NCBI RefSeq assembly: GCF_027943255.1
Contig: NC_072897.1
Span: 19,220,044 to 19,284,043 of the forward strand
DNA length: 64,000 nucleotides
Reading direction: 5' to 3'
From: Anastrepha obliqua
Taxonomy: Eukaryota; Arthropoda; Insecta; Diptera; Tephritidae
The translations under genes were made by a program, and so were the position numbers. Each line of letters opens with the position of its first letter. The stretch's first letter is position 1. The notes under the pieces were generated by a model. The model did no database searches. It had not been told where the DNA came from and saw only the letters and a program-made list of their open reading frames with translations. Positions 56,301 through 64,000 of the stretch are shown here, piece by piece.

Positions 56301-57681
56301 ATGTTGTAAACCCTGGGGAAAGTGTTGAAAAACCACCCTCATCCCTTAATCTCAAAATATGAATATAAACTGTAAAACATTTTAATACAAAAATAGCACG
56401 AGTTTTATTCTCATATATTATTTAATTTTATAAGCAATTATAAGTAAAAAGATGTAAAATCAGATACGCCCTTATCAGTTTTAAAAAACCACCCCTTTGC
56501 ACCCTTACATTGAGTGAAGTAATTATCTATTGTTTTAATCATTTTTTTCATCCCAAGATTATTGTCATTAATAATATTTTTTCTCTCAAGCGAGCTGATA
56601 ATTACCCCATAGAATTTTAATACCCCCTGGTATTTTTGAAACAACCCCTATTATATCCTTCTTACAAAATACAATCAAAAGTGTTCAAAAAGCCGAAAGT
56701 TGTTTCTTTTTCTAATTCATATAATCTTTGTCCTATATGAATGTTAAAAAGACTCTAGTAAACTTCAAAAACCCCACACTAAAAAAACTCACCCCCTTTA
56801 CACCCCTTATATAAAAATAAATCATTAAAATTCCCAAAAAAGTGTAAGAAATCTATTCTTTTTTGCTTTCGTTACTTGCTTCTTGACCTTATTTCAAAAA
56901 CATTCTAATCAATTTAAGGGATGTAAAAAAGGTTGTTTTTTAAGCCATCAGGTGCTCCTTAAATTGATTAGAATGTTTTTGATATAAGGTCAAGAAGCAA
57001 GTAACGAAAGCAAAAAAGAATAGATTTCTTACGCTTTTTTGGGAATTTTAATGATTTATTTTTATATAAGGGGTGTAAAGGGGGTGAGTTTTTTTAGTGT
57101 GGGGTTTTTGAAGTTTACTAGAGTCTTTTTAACATTCATATAGGACAAAGATTATATGAATTAGAAAAAGAAACAACTTTCGGCTTTTTGAACACTTTTG
57201 ATTGTATTTTGTAAGAAGGATATAATAGGGGTGGTTTCAAAAATACCAGGGGGTATTAAAATTCTATGGGGTAATTATCAGCTCGCTTGAGAGAAAAAAT
57301 ATTATTAATGACAATAATCTTGGGATGAAAAAAATGATTAAAACAATAGATAATTACTTCACTCAATGTAAGGGTGCAAAGGGGTGGTTTTTTAAAACTG
57401 ATAAGGGCGTATCTGATTTTACATCTTTTTACTTATAATTGCTTATAAAATTAAATAATATATGAGAATAAAACTCGTGCTATTTTTGTATTAAAATGTT
57501 TTACAGTTTATATTCATATTTTGAGATTAAGGGATGAGGGTGGTTTTTCAACACTTTCCCCAGGGTTTACAACATTCTAAGTGTCATTTTTCGATTCAGC
57601 GAGGTCAAAGCTGTCAGAAAATGATGATCTTTTACAATCCCCAGTCGGGCCAATTTTGACCGATTTTGTGCATCGTTCTTT
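56196..57681. repeat. Near-perfect 1.49-kb palindrome
   Basis: Arms 56196-56919 and 56957-57681 (about 724 bp each) are reverse complements with only a few mismatches noticed (for example at the GGGGTKGTTTC, CTTACRCTTTTTT and GAWATAAGG sites) and a 37-bp centre. It lies between integrase and env of the 17.6/Tom-type element. No target duplication flanks it. Each arm has a 68-codon frame (56644-56438 in the left arm) without known family. It could be a foldback element or an inverted duplication. Confidence 0.9.
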
Positions 57682-57699
57682 TAATGGTATTTTAATATT

Positions 57700-58285
57700 G
57701 TTAGGATGAATGTTTTCTAATTTTTCCTTCCTATACTTTGGTTGTTCTTTATGCCAAACTGCTTTATAGTTCTTTATGAATCCTTCTGTTCTTTCTTCTT
57801 TATAGTCTTCGCTGGGTTTATTTAGATTGCTTATAATTTTATGCTTCTAAATTGCTTTTTATTATTGTTTTTCCGGATCTATTTTATTGTCATGTACTGC
57901 GTTTGGTGTACATTTTATTGTTGAATGGAATCTATCATTGGAATTTCGTATGGCTTTCTGTATTAAGTGTTTAATTGATAAACCATCTTACTAATTTATA
58001 TAAAATTCTAAACGCGATCGTGTTGTGAAACCGTACAATATCGGCATTGCCAGTATGGCTATTAGGTTTTGTTAGATGAAGCTCTACATTTTCAGTGTCC
58101 AAAAATTCTCTTATTCTCGCGGCCTTAAATTCGTTATCTGCAATTATTTTCCTTGGTTTCCCTAATTTAGCAAAATGTTCTTCTAACTGTTCAACAATGG
58201 TAATATGATTTCTATCATTCAAGAGGTACGCTGCTCCGAACTTTGAGAATTTATCTATAACTGTTAAAAAATGGTTTCCCTTCAT
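57700..58285 (-). pseudogene. pol: Integrase of the 17.6/Tom-type element, catalytic Glu lost
   Basis: The core begins MKGNHFLTVIDKFSKFGAAY (conserved LTVIDKFSKF), with the second Asp in KIIADNEFKAARIREFL, then LHLTKPNSHTGNADIVRFHN, where the catalytic Glu before RFHN is Val (about 58034). Frame 58285-57971 ends there; downstream codons (LIQKAIRNSNDRFHSTIKCT) are shifted. The first core Asp region upstream of 58285 is out of frame. Confidence 0.8.
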
Positions 58286-58345
58286 GACATACCTACGTAT
58301 CTATGTGTATAGTTTCATTTTTCTTTACTGGCGTTTTTAAGAAAT

Positions 58346-59720
58346 TTAACTGTTACCATCTTCATATTTCAAAATATTATCTTCACTTTTTTCTATTCTA
58401 CTGAGAAAATCCGCTACTTTGTTCTCTCTACTTTTTACATAGTCTACTGCGAAATCGTACTCTCCTAGTTTGAGCATCCATCGTTGTTGTCTTGGCAATA
58501 TATCCTTTGTATTTTGTGCATAAACACTTAATTGGTTGATGATCAGTAAGAATTTTAAATTTCTTACCATACAAATGTGGTCTCTGGTAATTTAAACTCC
58601 ACAAAATTGTTAAAAATTCTTTGTCTGTTGCTGAATAATTTCGTTCGTGATTGTTTAATGTTCTGGATGCGAGGCAAATCGGGTGTCCTTCTTGTGAAAG
58701 GACAGCACCATTTGCATAATTGGATGCATCCGTAGTTAATGTGAACAGTCTATCAAAATTGGGATACCTTAATATTGGATGAGAACTTATCAATTGTTTT
58801 AACTTTTCAAATGCTTCGACATTGGTAGGGCTTTGTGTATTCACTTTTACGTCTTTTTTTTAATATTTTGTCATTGGTTGGGCCACCTTGGCGTAGTCTT
58901 TTACAAACTTTCTATAGTATCCTGTAAGACCCAAAAAGCTTTTGATCTGTTTTCCTGTTCGTGGTATATCTAATTCTTGAATTACTTTTATTTTATTTGG
59001 ATTGGGCTTTAGTCCTTCACTTGTCAAAATATGACCTACAAATTCGGTTTCCTTTTTCATAAAATTACACTTGTCTATTTGTATTTTTAAATTTGCGTCC
59101 TCTAATACTTTGAAAATATCTGTTATTGCTTTTACATGTTCCTTTAGAGAAGTACAATACTAAATATTAGAATGTCGTCCAGATAAACAACGCATGTTCT
59201 GTTAATGAATTCGCGTAATGTTTCGTTCATAAGTCGTTGGAATGTCGCTGGGGCATTTTTCAGCCCAAACGGCATTCTTATAAATTCATATAGTCCGTGG
59301 GGTGTAACAAAAGCCGTCTTATCCCTGTATTTTTCTTCTATTAAAATTTGATGATATCCCTTAGCTAGATCTAGGGTTGTGATGTATTGTGCTCTTCCTA
59401 GCTTGTCCAGAATTGAGTCGATGATTGGTAGTGGAAATTCTTCATCTATTGTTATTTCATTTAATTTCCTGTAACTTTCCACTACTATCCTGTACTTTTT
59501 TCTCCTGAATTATCTAACTTCTTTGGCACAACTATTAATGGGCTCGCATATCGAGAGCAGCTCTTCCTAATTATTTCCTGCTCCTCCATTTCTTTAATTT
59601 GTCGACTAACCTCTACTTCGTGTTGTGGTGGATACCGATATAGTTTAGCGTTTATCTGTGCATCCGCCTTGTCGCCTTCCTTAAAAAATAATTTCTTGAA
59701 TCTGTTCATTATGTCCTTAA
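58346..59720 (-). pseudogene. pol: RT and RNase H of the 17.6/Tom-type element
   Basis: RT: LYRYPPQHEVEVSRQIKEME, DNSGEK region, [60 protein letters not shown] and the catalytic [12 protein letters not shown] near 59170. Then a frameshift, ETEFVGHILTSEGLKPNPNK, a stop, and RNase H: TTDASNYANGAVLSQEGHPI, YSATDKEFLTILWSLNYQRP, KFKILTDHQPIK, and in another frame ENKVADFLSRIEK. RT and RNase H catalytic residues are still encoded, but at least four frame changes or stops separate the blocks. Confidence 0.85.
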
Positions 59721-59749
59721 CTTCTCTGTATTATTCTGTATTCAAATGG

Positions 59750-60214
59750 TTCAACTAAATTCTGTCCCAGTCAAAGTCTGATCCTTCCAGTGTGTAAACT
59801 TAGATGTTTTTATATGGGTTTACTGTAATATTTGTTATTCTATTATTGAAGGATATGTGACCATCCTCTAGATTTATTACTGTTTTAAAGCAGTTCATTA
59901 AATCAATGCCTAGGATAAATTTGTATTTTCGTCCTTACGTTAAATTCTTTAGGTGCGTCTGTTAGCACTTCATATCTTATTATATCCTTTCTATTTATTG
60001 TACTGATTTCAATTGGTTTTGTAAGTAATGTTTTCTGAAATTCTTTCATAACATTGTCTATTAAACTTATATTTGCACCAGTATCTGTAAGTGCGTTATA
60101 TTCTTTATTATTAATTATTAACTATACTTGTGGAAGTAGCCTGTGGTTGTTCCCAAAAAAAAAATAATTTTGATTATTAGGGGTTTGTTTAAATTGACCT
60201 CCGTCGCATTTACA
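59750..60214 (-). pseudogene. pol: Protease region of the 17.6/Tom-type element
   Basis: Minus-strand codons NALTDTGANISLIDNVMKEF near 60110-60050 are the retropepsin active site (D-T-G-A). Frameshifts and stops follow before RT begins. Confidence 0.7.
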
Positions 60215-61440
60215 TTATTTTAGTTCAGAATTTTCTATTATTTCATTTAACTTATAGTTTTGTACATCATTTATGGATTCCATAGGTGCGTTTAGGTCTT
60301 GCCTAGGTTGTTCCAAGCGATTTTGGCTGAAACATGGCCTAGGGTGTCCTACTTGCCCGACCCCCTGGATATTGTGTATACCATAACGTTCTATATTATC
60401 AACGTCCATGGGTTCGTTTGGGTTTTGCCTAGGTTGATTCCATCTATTTTGATTGAAATTTGGCCTAGGGTGTCTTACCTGCCCGAAACGCTAGAAGTTG
60501 CCGGATGGGTTATTATCCCTACTATTTTGAACTCTAAATCATCCTGAATTATCGTTATTATTATTATTATTATTATTTCGTGCCGGTCCAGTATTCTGAA
60601 TAAAATAACTTTGTCCTACATAATTTCGCTGATAGCGTCCCTGGTTGTTAAATGTATTCTTGTTTTGAGGTCGATTTTGCCTAAATGTCCTGTCGTCATT
60701 AGTCTTAAATTTCCTATACTCTGGCCTAATGCATGTATTTTCCAATCTCCTTTTGGTCAATATTTTTAAGATATCGTTAATATTCCGTTCTTCGTAGATT
60801 TTATCTAATAGAGTCCCTTGTGTCATTTCTTTAACTGTGTTTACCAGTAAACTATCTATGTTCGACAAATCAATATAATGATCATTGTGATAATATACCG
60901 TTAGTTCATCTGACTTATATTTAATGTTTTGCTCTCCAATTACTAACTCACTCACCGAATTCACCTTTAGATTGGTGATCATTCTGTATAGTTGATGTGG
61001 TTCTACGCTTGGCCTATACCTCCGTTTTAACCTCTCCTTGATCTGTTGCTAATTGTCCGGGTTGGGAATGTTTATGATGGTATCCTTCGCCTGCCCCTGG
61101 ATGATTTTGTAAAGTATTTTTCTTGTGGCTTCCTTAATATATTCATCTTGTATAGTTGATAGCAAACTCTCAATACTGCTGAAGAAACTGTTTACCGTTA
61201 CTTCTCCTGTACCAATAAAAGTTGGCAAGTGATTTATTGTTTTCAAAATTTTGTCTCTTTTATTGTTGTCTTGTATATGGTGTTGTACCAGGTTTTGCTG
61301 TTGTTGCTGTATCTGCTATTTAACTGCTAATTGTTGATCCTTTCTGGCCAGTTCTTCGGCCACGCTTACGGATGCAATGTGAGCCTGTTCTTCCATTCTT
61401 CTCCGTTTGTCAAAGGATTGTTGCCTCTTGGAATACACCT
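60215..61440 (-). pseudogene. gag: gag of the 17.6/Tom-type element with a repeated C-terminal peptide
   Basis: The start is near MEEQAHIASVSVAEELARKD. Conserved blocks: INHLPTFIGTGEVTVNSFFS, LYKIIQGQAKDTIINIPNPD, a Trp-to-stop change near 61050, RRYRPSVEPHQLYRMITNLK, LSNIDSLLVNTVKEMTQGTL and RRLENTCIRPEYRKFK. An Asn run (about 60545-60575) precedes a C-terminal part in which an 18-20 residue peptide, (V/I)xHPRPxFxQNRxxQPRQ, occurs twice (about 60470 and 60345). No CCHC zinc knuckle. Confidence 0.8.
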
Positions 61441-61511
61441 TGGGGGGAAAAAATATAGTGGTGTCTATTTGTTGTAAATATTTACTGCACTATAAAATTT
61501 TTTTTTGTTTT

Positions 61512-61807
61512 ATTTTAGTGGTGTTCAAATATCATAAATGTTCACTGCACTATTTTTTCTATTTTAGTGGTGTTCAAGTGTCATAAATGTTCACTACACT
61601 ACTTTTTCTATTTTAGTGGTGTTCAAGTATCATAAATGTTCACTACACTATTTTTTCTATTTTAGTGGTGTTCAAGTATCATAAATGTTCACTACACTAT
61701 TTTTTCTATTTTAGTGGTGTTCAAGTGTCATAAATGTTCACTACACTATTTTTTCTATTTTAGCGGTATTCAAGTAGCATAAATGTTCACTGCACTACTT
61801 TTTTTCT
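61512..61807 (-). repeat. 49-bp minisatellite, six units, in the leader
   Basis: Tandem units of ATTTTAGTGGTGTTCAAGTR then TCATAAATGTTCACTRCACT and AYTTTTTCT. The four central units are almost identical; the outer ones are diverged. A degraded further unit precedes it at about 61461-61500. It lies upstream of gag. Confidence 0.9.
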
Positions 61808-61820
61808 ATTTTAGTTAACG

Positions 61821-62271
61821 TATTGTTCGTATCACTGGATCCCATTTACGTTTTTGCCGTTAACTCGAGTTATAAAAAAACTAAATTTATTTCCTTTTTT
61901 TATTTTGTTTATTTATTAAACTCAGCAACTTCTTCGATGAACGGGAGGAACAATATTGACTTTATTATTTCACTTAAGGTTCAATCAAAGCTTACATATG
62001 TGTACATATTTGCTTACTCGGTATATTTTACAATTCTGTTTTTCTTATGTGCTAAATTACATTGGTTTAATAAAATTGCTGATTCTGTTTTAATAAAAAA
62101 AAATGGTTTATTCTCTGGAAATTTTGTGGATTGCGACATGTGCCGGAAATTGATATTTAGTTACTGCTATTGTCAATTTTATTTAAAAATTCTTCGAATT
62201 TATCAGGTGCATTGGCTTTGAAATCAATGTAATTAACTCTTTGTATATGTAACTCGCGCGCTGGTTTTTTG
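61821..62271. other. AT-rich flank with a 58-bp repeat
   Basis: The 62174-62232 stretch is shared with 54935-54993 in the same orientation. This could be the remains of the 5' LTR of the 17.6/Tom-type element, but termini were not found. The plus-strand frame at 61823-62221 has no family resemblance. Confidence 0.4.
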
Positions 62272-62600
62272 CGCGTGGCCGAATGGCTTGGTGCGTGACT
62301 ACCATTCGGAATTCAGAGAAAGAAAACGTTGGTTCGAATCTCGATGAAAGGTAAAAAAAAAAAATTAAGAAGAAGTTTTTTCCAATAGCGGTCGCCCCAC
62401 GGCAGGCAATGGCAAACCTCCGAGGGTATTTCTGCCATGAAAAAGCTCCTCATAAAAAACTAATTGCCGTTCGGAGTCGGCTTGAAACTGTAGGTCCCTC
62501 CATTTGTGGAACAACATCCAAACGCACACCACAAATAGGAGGAGGAGCTCGGCCAAACACCCAAAAAGGAGTGTTCGCGCCAATTATATATATATATATT
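62272..62600 (+). mobile_element. tRNA-derived SINE, full-length copy
   Basis: A-box TGGCCGAATGGC, B-box GGTTCGAATCTCG, body GCGGTCGCCCCACGGCAGG, GAAAAAGCTCCTCATAAAAA, GGAGTCGGCTTGAAACTGTA, ACACCACAAATAGGAGGAGG, ending CGCGCCAATTATATATATA. Together with 30664-30983 it defines the family length of about 320-330 bp. Confidence 0.9.
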
Positions 62601-62920
62601 TGAAGCATTGCTATATAAAGAAATTAATTTGATTTTGTTGAAGGTATTAAATAATATTGTAACGAAAGTTTTAACTAATTACTCAGTTGGTATATTTTTG
62701 AATGATGTACTTTTACTCATAACGATTCTAATTGCCCCTATTCATTTTAGAATACTTGTTTTTTAATAATATTTTTGACTTTTATTGAATTAGTAATAAA
62801 ACGTAAATTAATTCATAAAAAAAGATTTCAAACTAAAGTGAAAAGTAAATAGGCAAAATTCAAATATACATAATATTAATGGGAAAGGGAAATCTTTAGA
62901 AACAGCATGAGTTAGTAGGG
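62601..62920. other. AT-rich spacer
   Basis: Nothing recognised. Confidence 0.4.
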
Positions 62921-62923
62921 AGT

Positions 62924-64000
62924 GTGGAGAAATCACTGGAGGGGAATCAATTCACTGTGGACCCTTTCAATAATGTTATGGCTGAATCCATTTTCACTGT
63001 ACTAAATAGCCTAGAAGTAGAAAGACCTATCTATCTCTGGATCTCATCCCTGCTAGGCTGTATGGAAATTAATGCAATAGCGGGAGGGGCCACTAGATTC
63101 GTAAATAGAGGTTCACCGCAGGGTGGTGTCCTCTCGCCTCTTCTTTGGCTAGTAGCTTTTGACGAAGGGCTAACTCATTTAAACGGGGGTGGGTTAAAGG
63201 TGGTTTGATATACCTACGTCTTGGTCCTACTGGTGTCTAGACCCTTTTCCTCAGTCCTGGCTGAAATTTTGGAAGGAGCATCGGCAATAGTCAGTCGTTT
63301 TGCTGCCAGCTTCGGTTTTAAGCTCAAAGGAGAGATGCCTTCCATAACGCCATATCCTTAACTATAGTATTTACCACAATGATATTTACAAGTATATCGT
63401 CTATTATTGGCTGATTTTTACATATACTTTCGCATTTGTGCAGTTCGATGTGTAGGAACTAAAGATAATACGAGTATAACATCAAATATACCACAATGCA
63501 ACACCATGCAGCTGGTAATGACTACGGCGGAAAACCAAGGCCAGTTCGAGTTAAGAAGGCCTTTCCACTACTGCAAATATATGACCGGCGAAAAATGGGG
63601 TCTCAAACCACGTGTCGTACCCTGGATGTACAACTTAGTAGTTCTGCTAATTTTGACATATGGCTGCCTAGTTTGGAGGGTAGATCTTCCAAGGGGCTAT
63701 AACACTGCTAAATTAGAGAGAGTGCAGAGGACTGCATGTATTGGCATAACTGGGGCGTGTAGAACATGCCCCACTGCCGTCGTTAACGTCATTCTGTACT
63801 TACTTCCCTTTGATCTTGAAGTTCAATCTATTGCCGCTCAGAGCGTTATTAGGTTGAAGGGGTTTGGTCTTTGGAGGCAAAATTTTAGGACATGGTAGTA
63901 TTTCGAGGCAGAATTCTCCTTCTTCTCTGTACTTCGTACAGATCTCTCAATCCACTAATTGGGTATTGAAGGTTGTGTTATGGCTATCTTTCCAAGTAGC
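62924..64000 (+). pseudogene. LOA/Jockey-like LINE RT, 5'-truncated, runs off the window
   Basis: RT block FNNVMAESIFTVLNSLEVER, YLWISSLLGCMEINAIAGGA, RGSPQGGVLSPLLWLVAFDE, LTHLNGGGLKVV, then a stop and YTYVLVLLVS where the catalytic YADDVVVLVS should be. Further on SVLAEILEGASAIVSRFAAS. About 180 bp later the thumb is found: KWGLKPRVVPWMYNLVVLLI, LTYGCLVWRVDL, RVQRTACIGITGACRTCPTA. It is a related but separate family from the LOA-like LINE at 8.5-13 kb. Confidence 0.8.

Larger units (their letters stand above)
55395..61820 (-). mobile_element. 17.6/Tom-type errantivirus-like element, decayed, with palindrome
   Basis: Minus-strand order: minisatellite in the leader (61807-61512), gag, protease, RT, RNase H, integrase, a 1.49-kb palindrome, env. 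The gag and pol sequences resemble the 17.6/297/Tom lineage rather than the two other LTR elements of this window. No LTR pair could be aligned with confidence; TGGGATCC at about 61845 on the minus strand might be part of a primer site. The 3' end is cut at about 55395 by the IS630-like fragment. Confidence 0.8.

Noticed and set aside
56438..56644. Small protein gene in the palindrome arm
   Set aside because: Present in both arms by symmetry, no recognisable family, and the AT-rich composition makes a 68-codon frame unsurprising.
61500..61810. CRISPR-like array
   Set aside because: Units are contiguous near-identical repeats without unique spacers; this is a minisatellite in a eukaryotic retroelement.

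Overview
This window looks like repeat-dense DNA from an insect, most likely a higher fly (Diptera, possibly Tephritidae). The evidence is the mix of errantivirus-like gypsy elements, BEL/Pao, R1-clade and LOA-like LINEs, mariner/maT/Tc1 elements, hAT, a Helitron, a tRNA-derived SINE, and the AT-rich spacers with ACATACATATGTA-type motifs. I see no host gene with an intact coding structure, no rRNA, no functional tRNA gene, no CRISPR and no bacterial features. Almost everything that can be explained is a transposable element (TE) or a fragment of one. Element edges are read by eye; those with terminal repeats or target-site duplications (TSDs) are exact, the others are good to a few tens of bases.

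Layout. 0-7 kb: a deletion derivative of an IS630-like transposon, two maT fragments joined tail to head, and a decayed errantivirus-like element (minus strand; LTR remnant, env, integrase, RNase H, RT, protease, gag, 5' LTR). 7-17 kb: RTE-like LINE pieces on the plus strand, a LOA-like LINE on the minus strand whose RT core is deleted, and an R1-clade LINE on the minus strand that carries a patch of LOA sequence. 17-26 kb: a SINE, a decayed BEL/Pao element, an internally deleted IS630-like transposon with intact ends, an RTE-like LINE split by a TTAA-flanked MITE, a nearly complete IS630-like transposase gene, and a LINE RT scrap. 26-34 kb: more SINEs, a mariner, a 2.2-kb stretch with nothing recognisable, a foldback MITE with 138-bp arms inside a SINE tail, and a non-autonomous Helitron.

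34-43 kb is the clearest structure: a hAT element (15-bp perfect inverted ends, 8-bp TSD) whose transposase gene is interrupted by a gypsy-type LTR retrotransposon with two 349-bp LTRs and a 4-bp TSD. The hAT itself sits inside an unclassified repeat, a second copy of which lies at 47.6-48.1 kb. 43-48 kb: a Tc1-like element with a pogo-type MITE in its leader, then a maT element between two ~350-bp direct repeats. 48-54 kb: an almost full-length R1-clade LINE (minus), with an ATGA overlap between its two ORFs. 54-62 kb: mariner and IS630-like scraps, then a 17.6/Tom-type errantivirus-like element (minus) that contains a 1.49-kb near-perfect palindrome and a 49-bp minisatellite. 62-64 kb: a SINE and a LINE RT fragment (plus).

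How the parts relate. None of the transposases or pol genes appears intact, so the locus reads as a graveyard with several datable nesting events. Most retroelement DNA lies on the minus strand (about 31 kb against about 9-10 kb on plus). Dense nested fragments with a shared orientation are what unistrand piRNA clusters such as Drosophila flamenco look like; that is an inference here and needs small-RNA data.
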